Of a stretch of DNA of 64,000 nt, positions 1-7,734 are shown piece after piece. Each line of letters opens with the position of its first letter. The first letter of the stretch is position 1. A model generated the notes under the pieces. That model was not told where the DNA came from and searched no databases. It was given only the letters and a program-made list of their open reading frames with translations. The DNA is from an uncultured Oscillospiraceae bacterium (GTDB lineage Bacteria; Bacillota; Clostridia; Oscillospirales; Oscillospiraceae): the NCBI GenBank assembly GCA_934646185.1, contig CAKUEH010000010.1, forward strand, positions 1 through 64,000, in the 5' to 3' direction. The translations under genes and the position numbers were made by a program.

Positions 1-177
1 CTGTTCATCCAGCGCATCGAGGTCGGTGAACGGGAAACAAAATACTCCCGCAATTCCAGCCAGTCTGTCCGCATCATTTACCGGGACATCGGCACGTTGG
101 ACAGCGCCATGCAGCCGGACGAGAAGCAGCCGAAGCTGCTCCCGCCGCTGAGCGAAGTCATTCAATTCCCGGCATAA
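1..177 (+). CDS. Serine recombinase, C-terminal fragment (5' part outside window)
   Basis: The reading frame is open from base 1 and stops at TAA 175-177, giving 58 residues. The segment IERIEVGE-like 'FIQRIEVGERETKYSRNSSQ' followed by 'VRIIYRDIG' and a proline-rich tail resembles the C-terminal DUF4368-type region of large serine recombinases (TndX/Tn4451 type) found in Clostridia integrative elements. These enzymes cut and join DNA at attachment sites using an N-terminal catalytic serine, which lies outside the window. Because such genes usually sit at one end of their element, the element boundary is probably just downstream. The family call rests on a short fragment. Confidence 0.6.
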   Translation: MFIQRIEVGERETKYSRNSSQSVRIIYRDIGTLDSAMQPDEKQPKLLPPLSEVIQFPA

Positions 178-194
178 GACGGAGAGAACAGGAA

Positions 195-220
195 GAGGGA
201 GCGGAGAAATCCGCTCCCTC
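195..220 (+). terminator. Hairpin after recombinase gene
   Basis: An 11-bp perfect stem (195-205 with 210-220) closed by a GAAA tetraloop lies 18 bases after the recombinase stop. No T run follows, so it may be a weak terminator or an mRNA-stabilising hairpin. Confidence 0.4.
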
Positions 221-325
221 GCAGGGGGGTGACAGTTTGTGTCCCTGTAAAGGGAAACAGAATGGTTTCAAGGTTTTTCTTTATCCCAAAAACAATGTTT
301 AGCCTTATTTTTAGCCTTGCTGCAT

Positions 326-358
326 AAAAAACACGGACCAGTGCAGGCACCGGTCCGT
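326..358 (-). terminator. Probable rho-independent terminator, minus strand
   Basis: The stem ACGGACC (333-339) pairs with GGTCCGT (352-358), with an inner GTG/CAC pair. Read on the minus strand it is followed by six T (326-331). It would end transcription coming from the minus-strand ATPase gene at 654, about 300 bases upstream of it. Confidence 0.5.
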
Positions 359-521
359 TAAAAACAAAATTGTTTTTATGCTACATGCACCGTATATGCG
401 GTAACCGTGAAAAAGTCAATTTCCCATCCTTATTCCTGTACCGGACAACGTTTGTCCAGCCCTGAAACATATCGTAATTTCGCTTGTAAAATACGCATAA
501 TTTTGTTAAACTGCAAAATTA

Positions 522-555
522 CCGCAGGGACGTACCAGACTGCCCCTGCGGTTTT
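522..555 (+). terminator. Hairpin with T run, plus strand
   Basis: CCGCAGGG (522-529) pairs with CCCTGCGG (544-551), followed by TTTTGTT. On the minus strand the hairpin is followed by TAATTTTG, so it could also act downstream of the gene ending at 654. Confidence 0.45.
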
Positions 556-653
556 GTTATTCCTCCGCGCCATGGGAACCGGGCAGCTCCGGATCATCGC
601 GTTTGGCGCATACAGAAAAGCGTTCTGAAAATCAATGATTCTGCCGGCTGGGG

Positions 654-2168
654 TCAGATGGGTTTCCGGGCGGCGGGGGCGGACAGGGCGTCAATGATGG
701 CGTTGATGGAAAACGCGCTCCGCTCGAGCCGGCGGACGATCGTTCCCTCCTGCATCACCAGGATCCGGTCCGACATGCCCAGCAGCTCTTCAAAATTCGA
801 GGAGATCAGAATGACGGACTTCCCTTCCAGCACGAGCTTGTTGATGATATTATAGATCTCGACCTTGCCGCACTGGTCGACATTGCGGCAGGGTTCGTCG
901 ATCATCAGGATCTGGCAGCTCGTAAAGATCCACTTGCTCAGCAGCACCTTCTGCTGGTTGCCGCGCGACAGATGCTGTACCTGTTCGTCGTCCTCCGCGG
1001 TCTGGATGACCAGCTTTTCGCGGAACGCGCGGCAGACCTCCTGCTCCAGCCGCAGATCCAGATGGTATGGCCCCTGGATACCGCGGATATTCGCCATGGT
1101 GATGTTCTGCGCGATGGGAAGATTTTTGCACAGAAGCTCGTCGGCGCTGGCGTCGGAAATATAGCCGATGCCGTGGCGCACGGCGTCGTTCGGGCTGCGC
1201 AGGGAGAGCTTTGCCTGATTGAGCGTGATGCTTCCGGTCAGGAGCGGATCGATGCCGAACAACGCCCGCGCCAGCGCGCTGCGCCCGGAGCCGAGGAAGC
1301 CGGCGATGCCGAGCACCTCGCCCTTGCGCAGCTGAAGCGACGCGCCGCGCAGGCCGTGCGCCGTGGACAGCCCCTCGGCCTGCAGCACGACGCGGCCGGC
1401 GGGCTGATAGATCCGCGGATGGCGCTGGCTTTCCGGCGCTCTGCACAACCGCTCGATCAGCCGTCCGCGGCTGTCGGGGTCGCCCGCGTCCAGCGTGTCC
1501 TTGATCTGGCCCTCGCTGATGATGCAGACGCGGTCGCACAGCTCCGCGAGCGATTCGATGTGGTGCGAGATATACAGGACGGACATGCCGCGCGCGCGAA
1601 GACTGCGCAGCACGCGGAAGACGGGCGCAAGCTCCTGCACGGTGAGCACGGAGTCCAGCTCGTCCACGATCAGCACGCGCGCGTCGCTGCGCGAGACCTT
1701 TACCAGCTCCACGAGCCGCTGCTGCGCCAGATTCAGCTCCTGCGCGGCCGCATGCACGTCGATGCGGCAGCCGAGCTCGCGGAAGCTCTCCTCCGCCTGC
1801 GCGTAGATGGCCTTCCAGTCGACATGCAGAAACCTGCCGTGCCGGAACGGCCAGGCGCCGATGCACAGATTTTCCGCCACCGAGAGATTCGGCAGCAGCG
1901 CGGGCTGCTGGAAAATGGTCTGGACGCCCCGGCGCTGCGCGTCGCTCGGGCTGGACGGGCAATAGGCCTTCCCGTCCAGCAGGATCTGTCCCTGGCTCGG
2001 CGCATGGACGCCCGCGAGCAGGCTGACCAGCGCGGATTTTCCGGAGCCGTTGTCGCCCCAGAGGCCCAGGATCTCCCCTTCCCGCAGCTGCAGGTTCACA
2101 TGGTCGAGCACCTGTGTCCGGCCAAGGATCGCGCAGACGTTCTGAAGCTCAATCAGATTGTTCGACAT
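654..2168 (-). CDS. Second RbsA-type sugar ABC ATPase, diverged, without its own permease
   Basis: A 504-residue protein with two fused nucleotide-binding domains, the layout of RbsA/MglA/XylG ATPases that energise RbsC-type permeases. The N-terminal domain has Walker A GDNGSGKSAL and Walker B VLIVDE followed by LDS instead of the usual PTS/PTA. The C-terminal domain has GFLGSGRSAL, the signature LSRGNQQKV (normally LSGGNQQKV) and Walker B ILMIDEPCRNVD. ATG at 2168 is chosen because AAGGG lies 8 bases upstream; an in-frame GTG at 2177 is possible. It lies 22 bases after the DeoR gene, probably co-transcribed. A canonical RbsA paralogue with binding protein and permease lies at 5193-8760, so this copy may serve that permease, a permease elsewhere, or have another role. 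Confidence 0.85.
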   Translation of the reverse strand: MSNNLIELQNVCAILGRTQVLDHVNLQLREGEILGLWGDNGSGKSALVSLLAGVHAPSQGQILLDGKAYCPSSPSDAQRRGVQTIFQQPALLPNLSVAENLCIGAWPFRHGRFLHVDWKAIYAQAEESFRELGCRIDVHAAAQELNLAQQRLVELVKVSRSDARVLIVDELDSVLTVQELAPVFRVLRSLRARGMSVLYISHHIESLAELCDRVCIISEGQIKDTLDAGDPDSRGRLIERLCRAPESQRHPRIYQPAGRVVLQAEGLSTAHGLRGASLQLRKGEVLGIAGFLGSGRSALARALFGIDPLLTGSITLNQAKLSLRSPNDAVRHGIGYISDASADELLCKNLPIAQNITMANIRGIQGPYHLDLRLEQEVCRAFREKLVIQTAEDDEQVQHLSRGNQQKVLLSKWIFTSCQILMIDEPCRNVDQCGKVEIYNIINKLVLEGKSVILISSNFEELLGMSDRILVMQEGTIVRRLERSAFSINAIIDALSAPAARKPI

Positions 2169-2190
2169 AAGCAACACCCTTCGCTTCGAT

Positions 2191-2964
2191 CTACAGGTCC
2201 TTGATCGTGGTAAATACCGTAACGCCGTGGTCGAAATAGTAGCTCTTGTAGGCCTCCGGCATCTGAATGTTGGAGATCACGGTCTTGATCTCATGGAGCG
2301 GACACAGCGGGACCAGCGCGCGCTGGCCGAATTTCGAATAGTCCAGCAGCAGCGTCGTCTGCTCGGAGTGCTGCATCAGGATCTGATAGAGCTCCGCCTC
2401 ATCCTCCGTATCGACCATATAGCCGGCATTCAGATCCGCTGCGGCGACGGAAATGAAGCACTTCTGAAAATACAGCTTGGAGATATTGCGCAGCGCGTGG
2501 CGGCCGCTCAGGCAGGCGCTGGCCCCGGCACGCTCAAGCTCGCCGCCGGGAACCATCAGCCGGCAGTTTTCCGCGCTCAGCAGCTCCGCGATCACGCTGA
2601 TGTTGTTGCTGACAACGCGGATGTTGGGCCGGTCGCGCAGATTTTTGGCCACCTGCAGACAGGTCGTCCCGTTGCCGAGGAAGACGGTGTCGTTCGGCTC
2701 GATCATCGCGACGGCGATCGCGCCGATCTGCTCCTTTTCCAGCAGATACCGGTCGACCGGCACAGGCGCCGCCGGTTCCTCCGCCTCCACGAGCACCACG
2801 CCGCCGTGCGTCCGGCGGAGAAAGCCCTCCTTCTCCATCTTTTCCAGATCGCGCCGCACCGTGGCCGGCGAGGCCGGGATCATGGAGATCAGCGTATTGA
2901 TGTCAATGCGCTTGTAGTCGAGCAGCAGCGCCTTGATTTTTTCCGTTCTTTCATCAGCAAACAT
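2191..2964 (-). CDS. DeoR-family transcriptional regulator
   Basis: A 257-residue protein with an N-terminal winged helix-turn-helix (about residues 5-55, with the typical 'SPATVRRDLEKMEKEGFLRRTHGG' type pattern: VRRDL..ME..G...RTHGG) and a DeoR C-terminal sensor domain (GNGTT, VSNNI, DYSKFG). These proteins repress sugar operons and release DNA when a phosphorylated sugar binds. ATG 2964 gives the usual start MFADER; ATG 2976 in frame is the alternative, and neither has a strong ribosome binding site. A promoter with an overlapping palindrome lies just upstream (2999-3043), which suggests autoregulation. Its neighbours point to the adjacent sugar ABC transporter and rhamnose isomerase as targets (inference). 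Confidence 0.9.
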   Translation of the reverse strand: MFADERTEKIKALLLDYKRIDINTLISMIPASPATVRRDLEKMEKEGFLRRTHGGVVLVEAEEPAAPVPVDRYLLEKEQIGAIAVAMIEPNDTVFLGNGTTCLQVAKNLRDRPNIRVVSNNISVIAELLSAENCRLMVPGGELERAGASACLSGRHALRNISKLYFQKCFISVAAADLNAGYMVDTEDEAELYQILMQHSEQTTLLLDYSKFGQRALVPLCPLHEIKTVISNIQMPEAYKSYYFDHGVTVFTTIKDL

Positions 2965-2998
2965 TTCAGTCACCATTTCGCTCAGGTTTGAGAAATTT

Positions 2999-3015
2999 TG
3001 ATTATTTTACAATCA
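2999..3015 (-). promoter_or_regulatory. Candidate DeoR operator palindrome
   Basis: The sequence TGATTATTTTACAATCA is an imperfect palindrome (TGATT-R-T ... A-Y-AATCA). It begins at the last base of the minus-strand -10 box of the deoR-like gene, so a bound repressor would block that promoter. A related half site, TGATTATTT, is found at 9043, just before the rhaA -35 box. Confidence 0.45.
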
Positions 3016-3043
3016 GTATATCATAGACCGCGAAGCGGGTCAA
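3015..3043 (-). promoter_or_regulatory. Sigma-A type promoter of the DeoR gene
   Basis: On the minus strand TTGACC (3038-3043) and TATACT (3015-3020) are spaced 17 bases apart. They lie about 40-80 bases upstream of the DeoR start and after the terminator of the previous operon. Confidence 0.6.
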
Positions 3044-3050
3044 ATCAAAA

Positions 3051-3083
3051 GGGACGGCTGCAAAAAGTTTTTGCAGCCGTCCC
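3051..3083 (-). terminator. Strong terminator ending the sugar ABC/glycosidase operon
   Basis: A near-perfect 16-bp inverted repeat (3051-3066 with 3068-3083; GGGACGGCTGCAAAAA and its complement) sits 21 bases after the glycosidase stop. On the minus strand it contains a T5 run in the stem and is followed by TTTTGATTTG. Confidence 0.75.
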
Positions 3084-3103
3084 TCGGCGGAAATAATGCG
3101 GAT

Positions 3104-5173
3104 TCAGTCTGCCTGCGCGGCCGCGCCGCCGAGCAGCACCAGACGGTGCGAGAGCGCGGGGATCTCCGCGCGGAGCGTCAGCGTGCCGCCGTCCCAGACG
3201 GCCTCCGCGCCCGTGACCGGGAGCGCTTCGCCGTGCAGCTGCTCGGCCGTCAGGCAGAGCGTGACGGTCTGTGCCTCGTCGGTGCAGTTGAACAGATCGA
3301 GCACGCCGCCCGCCGTGTCCGCCAGCGTATGCAGATGCGCAAATTCGCCGATGCCCGTGAACACGCCGCGCTGGTAATACGCACGCAGGCGGTTATAGGT
3401 CTGCATGCAGCTCCGGTAGGCCGCGAAGCGCGTCTCGGGATCGAATGTGAACGTCCGTCCCGGCGGGACGATCGTGGGATCGCAGTTTTTGCCGCCGATC
3501 CCGAGATGGCGGACGGTGGACGCCGCCCACCAGAAGAACAGGCACTGGTCGTTGTCCGCCGCCATGTTGATGTGCAGGTACAGCGGGATGCTGCAGCTGA
3601 GATTGTAATAATACAGGCTCAGCGCGCGGCCGCTGCGCAGATCCTCGATGCAGTCCCACATGAATTCGAAGCCCCAGTTCTCCTGATAGGAGCCCTCCTG
3701 CGAGAAGCCCTGCCGCCAGTAGCTCGGCGTATAGATCGCGGAATTCCAGGGCCAGACCGGGTCGTGGACCTCGACCTGAATATGGTTGGTGTTTTTGATG
3801 TGCTTTGCCAGACGGCAGACGGCGTCGGCATGCTCGTAGGCCGTGGAGGGCCGCGCGTGTCCGTGTCCCGGATGATAGCAGGGCCCGCGCCAGTCCATTT
3901 CGTCGAGCATGATGAAATACGCGCCGTCCTGCGCCAGCTTGTCCGCGCGGCGCTCCTTTTCCTTCCGGAACGGTTCATTGCACAGGCACTGTTCATACAG
4001 CAGCTGGTTGGACGGGATGATGGTGCGCGGCAGCATGCAGGCCGAGGCAAAGCCGTCCGGCGTATGTACGGCGTTCAGCGCGTCCGGCCAGTAATTTACA
4101 TACGTGCGCAGAATGATCCGGATGGCAAGAGACAGGCCGTACTGCTCCCGGAGCGTTTTCACGAGCTCCGTCTCGTCGCCGAGCCGGTGATAGTCGAAGA
4201 ACGTCGTGCCCTCGGCAAATTCCCAGCCGGGATCCAGATACAGCGCGCCGCAGCCGCACTCGTGCGCCTTCTGCGCCTCGCGCAGGAGCGCGGGAAGCGT
4301 GTACGACCGGTTCAGCGCGGCCCGGTCAGAGTGATACCAGCCAATGTCGTAGAGCTCGTTCCAGTGTACCTTCGGCGCGTAATCCGGCGGGAGCGCGTGG
4401 CCCTGCCGGTCCAGCAGCGCCCGGTACAGGCCGCAGGCCTGCGTCAGATCGTCCGCCTGATAATAGAACGTGCTGCCGAAGCGGAAGCGCTGTCCGGCGT
4501 CCAGCTCCTGCGCCGCGGAGGGCTCGCGGTACAGACAGAAGCCCGCGCCGCCCAGCTGCAGCTCCTCGCGCGCCGGGCCGACCGGCTCGGCGACGGCGTA
4601 TTCGATGTCGCGGTTATTGTACTTGGCCGCGAGCAGACCGCCCCGCTCCGTCCCCCAGAACCACGCCTCCGAGCGCAGCAGCCCGTCCTCGCACAGAGGC
4701 GGCTCCGGCCGGGAGGGATCCGAGTACACGCTGTTGCCGAAATACCGGCCCGGCTGTTCGGGCCGCCGGTTGTTGACGATCTGGAAATGCTCACCGCAGC
4801 GGAGCGTTTCGGCACTGTACACGTGCCGCCAGCCGTCCTGCTGCACGGTGAACGGGATCGCGTGGAGCGTCAGCTCCCGCAAAGGCAGGAGCCAGCCCAG
4901 CTTGATCGTGGAAAAGCGCAGCTTCTTTTCGCCGTAGTTGTAAAATTCGATGGATTCCTCCGCGCCGCCGTCACAGGCGCGCATTGTACGGGTGATGCGC
5001 AGCGACAGCTCCGGAAGCTCTACCGCGGCGCGGTCTTCAGAAAGCTCCCACCGGCTCCCCTCGCAGCGGAACGGCGCGTCCGCCGCCGTCCCGCAGAGAA
5101 GATAGGAAAATCGATCCGTCCGGAAGGTCTGATCCCCGGAGGTGAATGAAAGTGCGGATACCGTTGCGTTCAT
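3104..5173 (-). CDS. Clan GH-D-like (GH36-type) glycoside hydrolase, diverged
   Basis: A 689-residue protein without a signal peptide, so probably intracellular. An N-terminal beta-rich region (about 1-260) is followed by a TIM-barrel-like part with the GH36-like strand pattern 'ALYLDPGWEF' near 310 and 'YFIMLDEMDWRG' near 440, where an Asp after a hydrophobic strand is a candidate nucleophile. The C-terminus is a beta-sandwich-like tail. GH36/GH27 enzymes remove alpha-galactose or alpha-GalNAc; the canonical KWDxN motif is not present, so the substrate is uncertain. AAAGGAG precedes ATG 5173. It is the last gene of the binding protein-ATPase-permease operon, which implies that it acts on the imported sugar or glycoside. 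Confidence 0.6.
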   Translation of the reverse strand: MNATVSALSFTSGDQTFRTDRFSYLLCGTAADAPFRCEGSRWELSEDRAAVELPELSLRITRTMRACDGGAEESIEFYNYGEKKLRFSTIKLGWLLPLRELTLHAIPFTVQQDGWRHVYSAETLRCGEHFQIVNNRRPEQPGRYFGNSVYSDPSRPEPPLCEDGLLRSEAWFWGTERGGLLAAKYNNRDIEYAVAEPVGPAREELQLGGAGFCLYREPSAAQELDAGQRFRFGSTFYYQADDLTQACGLYRALLDRQGHALPPDYAPKVHWNELYDIGWYHSDRAALNRSYTLPALLREAQKAHECGCGALYLDPGWEFAEGTTFFDYHRLGDETELVKTLREQYGLSLAIRIILRTYVNYWPDALNAVHTPDGFASACMLPRTIIPSNQLLYEQCLCNEPFRKEKERRADKLAQDGAYFIMLDEMDWRGPCYHPGHGHARPSTAYEHADAVCRLAKHIKNTNHIQVEVHDPVWPWNSAIYTPSYWRQGFSQEGSYQENWGFEFMWDCIEDLRSGRALSLYYYNLSCSIPLYLHINMAADNDQCLFFWWAASTVRHLGIGGKNCDPTIVPPGRTFTFDPETRFAAYRSCMQTYNRLRAYYQRGVFTGIGEFAHLHTLADTAGGVLDLFNCTDEAQTVTLCLTAEQLHGEALPVTGAEAVWDGGTLTLRAEIPALSHRLVLLGGAAAQAD

Positions 5174-5192
5174 TGCGGCTCCTTTCCGCCTC

Positions 5193-6158
5193 TCAGCGCT
5201 TCTTGCTGCGCATGACGTCGATCAGCACAGCGAGTATGAGGACGATGCCCTTGATGACCATCTGCCAGTAGGACTGGACGCTCAGAAGCGTCATGCCGTT
5301 GCTGATCGTCTGGAGGATCAGCGCGCCCAGCAGCGTGCCGGAGACCTTGCCGCAGCCGCCGGAGAGGCTGACGCCGCCCAGAACGACGGAGGCGATGACG
5401 TCCATGTCGCTGCCGATGCCGCAGGTGGGCAGCGCAACGCCGACCTGCGAGGCAAGCAGAATGCCGCCCAGCGCGCCCGCCACGGAGCAGTAGACGAAGC
5501 CGCCCATCTGGACGCGGCGGATGTTAATGCCGGAGAGATAGCTGGCGTTCTTATTGCCGCCGATGGCGTAGATCTTCCGTCCGAAGCTCGTATATTTCAG
5601 AACATAGGCCGTGATGGCAAACATGACGATCATCAGCAGCACGACGACCGGCACGCCGAGGATATCGCCGCGGCCGATAAAGGTCAGAAAGTCATTGCTG
5701 ATGAGAATGTTCTTGCCGTTGGAGACCAGATAGGCAAAGCCGCGGTAGATCTGCTGCGTGCCGAGCGTGGCGATAATCGGGTTGACGCCGCAGATCGAAA
5801 CCAGAACGCCGTTGAGCAGGCCGAGCAGAACGCCCGTCAGCAGCGCGCAGACGATCGCGACGCCCGTGGGCAGACCCGCCCGCAGCATCAGCGCCATCAC
5901 CATGCCGGATACCGCCGCGACGGTATACTGCGACAGATCCATGGCCGCGAGGATCATGGCGACCGTGATGCCGAAGGCCATGATCGCGTTGATGGACGTG
6001 TAGGTCGCGATATTGACCAGATTCCGCAGCGTCAGGAAGTGCGGCGACATGATCGCGAACAGGACGCTCATCACAAGCAGCGCCAGGATCAGGCTGAGGT
6101 TCGTTCCGGCCTTTGAAAGCAGGCTTCCGAGTTTTTTATGCGCGTTCATCGTTTTCAT
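5193..6158 (-). CDS. RbsC-type sugar ABC transporter permease
   Basis: A 321-residue, strongly hydrophobic protein with about nine to ten membrane segments and the family features 'NPIIATLGTQQIYRG', 'NKNASYLSGIN' and 'GSDMDVIASVVLGGVSLSGG'. The branched-chain/ribose permease family (RbsC, XylH, RhaP/RhaQ) forms the channel of CUT2 importers as a homodimer. GGAGG precedes ATG 6158. It follows the RbsA-type ATPase by six bases, so the two are translationally linked. Confidence 0.92.
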   Translation of the reverse strand: MKTMNAHKKLGSLLSKAGTNLSLILALLVMSVLFAIMSPHFLTLRNLVNIATYTSINAIMAFGITVAMILAAMDLSQYTVAAVSGMVMALMLRAGLPTGVAIVCALLTGVLLGLLNGVLVSICGVNPIIATLGTQQIYRGFAYLVSNGKNILISNDFLTFIGRGDILGVPVVVLLMIVMFAITAYVLKYTSFGRKIYAIGGNKNASYLSGINIRRVQMGGFVYCSVAGALGGILLASQVGVALPTCGIGSDMDVIASVVLGGVSLSGGCGKVSGTLLGALILQTISNGMTLLSVQSYWQMVIKGIVLILAVLIDVMRSKKR

Positions 6159-6164
6159 CGTTGT

Positions 6165-7664
6165 TTATCCTCCAATCGCCATGCTCAGCAGGCGTTCTTG
6201 TGAAATGTCCTGCTTCAGACATTCTCCCATATATCTTCCCTCATGGATCACAATGATCCGGTCCGCGATGGCCATAATCTCCGGCAGCTCCGACGAGATC
6301 ATGATCACGCCGATCTTCTTTTTGCACATCAGCTCCAGCGTGTTGTAGATCTCGACCTTCGCGCCGACGTCCACGCCGCGGGTCGGCTCGTTGAGGATCA
6401 GGATCTGCGGCGCGGTATCCAGCCATTTGGCAATGACGACCTTCTGCTGGTTGCCGCCGGAGAGCGTGTCCACCGCCGCGCCGAGGCCGGGCGTCTTGAT
6501 ATCCAGCGTATCGACCCAGCCGCGCGCGGCGGCGGTCTCGGCGGCGGAATCAATGGCGTAGCCGCGGTTATACTTCCGCAGATTTGCCAGCGTCATGTTG
6601 TTTTTGACGGAATGCGACAGGATCAGGCCGTCCTGCTTCCGTTCGCTCGGGACATAGGCGATGCCGGCGCGGATGGCTTCCTCGGGCGAGTGGATCACGA
6701 CGGGCTTTCCCTTGATCTCGATGCTGCCGCCCGTGATCTTATGCACGCCGAAGATGCTCTCCACCAGCTCGGTTCGCCCGGCGCCCATCAGGCCGAAGAT
6801 GCCGAGCACCTCACCCTCGCGCAGGCAGAAGCTGACGTCCTGGATCTTTTTGACGCACAGGTGCTCCACCTTCATGAGCGGCTCGCCGATGGCGACGCTG
6901 CGCGCCGGGAACATCGCGCCGATATCGCGGCCGACCATCAGGCGGATCAGCTCCTCCCGCGTGGTCTGTGCCGTGGGCAGATCATCGACGTATTTTCCGT
7001 CGCGCATGACCATCACGCGGTCGGAGATCTCGAAGATCTCCTCCATGCGGTGCGAAATATAGATGATTGCGATCTTCTGCGCGGCGAGCTCGCGGATGAT
7101 GCGGAACAGGTTCTTCGTCTCCTCCTCGTTGAGCGCGGAGGTCGGCTCGTCCATGATCAGAATGCGGATGTTCCGGGAGATCGCCTTGGCTATTTCAACC
7201 AGCTGCTTTTCCGCAACGGAAAGCTCCCTGACTCTGGTGAACGGGTCGTGATGCAGACCCACCCGTTCAAGAAGCGCGCTGCAGTCCTTATGCAGACGGG
7301 AATAATCGATTTTATTCAGCAGGCCGTTCTGCGGCAGACGGCCGACAAAGATGTTTTCCGCGATGCTCAGATCGTTGAGATAATTCAGCTCCTGATACAT
7401 GATGCTGATGCCTGCGTCAAGCGCCTGTCTGGGGTTTGAGAACGAGACCGCTTCGCCGTCAAGCAGGATCGTACCGCCGCTCGGCGTGACGGAACCGGAC
7501 AGGATCTTCATAAGCGTTGATTTTCCCGCGCCGTTTTCTCCGGCCAGCGCCAGGATCTGGCCGCGGTCGAGCCGCAGCGAAACGTCGTCGAGCGCCTGCA
7601 CGCCGGGATAGCTCTTGCTGATATGCTGCATGCTTAACAGAACATGCTCCATGCTGTTGTTCAC
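6165..7664 (-). CDS. RbsA-type sugar ABC transporter ATPase (CUT2)
   Basis: A 499-residue ATPase with two fused domains. The N-terminal site has Walker A GENGAGKSTL, signature LSVAEKQLVEIA and Walker B ILIMDEPTSAL. The C-terminal site has GLMGAGRTEL, LSGGNQQKVVIAKWL and ILILNEPTRGVD; the Asn in place of Asp and the Arg in Walker A are usual for the degenerate second site. The start is GTG 7664 with AGGAA upstream, or ATG 7652. It lies between the binding protein (separated by a hairpin at 7690-7727) and the permease. It powers import of a monosaccharide, possibly rhamnose given the divergent rhaA. Confidence 0.93.
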   Translation of the reverse strand: MNNSMEHVLLSMQHISKSYPGVQALDDVSLRLDRGQILALAGENGAGKSTLMKILSGSVTPSGGTILLDGEAVSFSNPRQALDAGISIMYQELNYLNDLSIAENIFVGRLPQNGLLNKIDYSRLHKDCSALLERVGLHHDPFTRVRELSVAEKQLVEIAKAISRNIRILIMDEPTSALNEEETKNLFRIIRELAAQKIAIIYISHRMEEIFEISDRVMVMRDGKYVDDLPTAQTTREELIRLMVGRDIGAMFPARSVAIGEPLMKVEHLCVKKIQDVSFCLREGEVLGIFGLMGAGRTELVESIFGVHKITGGSIEIKGKPVVIHSPEEAIRAGIAYVPSERKQDGLILSHSVKNNMTLANLRKYNRGYAIDSAAETAAARGWVDTLDIKTPGLGAAVDTLSGGNQQKVVIAKWLDTAPQILILNEPTRGVDVGAKVEIYNTLELMCKKKIGVIMISSELPEIMAIADRIIVIHEGRYMGECLKQDISQERLLSMAIGG

Positions 7665-7689
7665 TCCATTTCCTCGTAATCGTCCGTGA

Positions 7690-7727
7690 AAAAGGGGAAT
7701 GGGGGCAGCGCCCCCAGATCCCCTTTT
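7690..7727 (-). terminator. Intra-operon terminator/attenuator after the binding protein gene
   Basis: A long stem (AAAAGGGGA 7690-7698 with TCCCCTTTT 7719-7727; GGGGGC 7701-7706 with GCCCCC 7710-7715) lies seven bases after the binding protein stop. Partial termination here would give more binding protein than ATPase and permease, as is common in such operons. Confidence 0.65.
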
Positions 7728-7734
7728 CGTTCTG

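Larger units (their letters stand above)
178..653. other. Gene-free element-end / intergenic region
   Basis: No convincing coding frame is seen here; a 73-codon frame at 407-628 runs through a hairpin and has no ribosome binding site. The stretch holds three hairpins (annotated separately), a direct repeat TTTAGCCTT around 299-317, and a palindrome AAAAACAA-AA... TTGTTTTT at about 360-378. It is more AT-rich than the flanking genes. The junction between the mobile element and the chromosome should lie in this interval, but without the other element end no attachment core can be named. Confidence 0.5.

Noticed and set aside
407..628. 73-codon open frame in the element-end region
   Set aside because: It has no ribosome binding site and runs through a hairpin with a T run.
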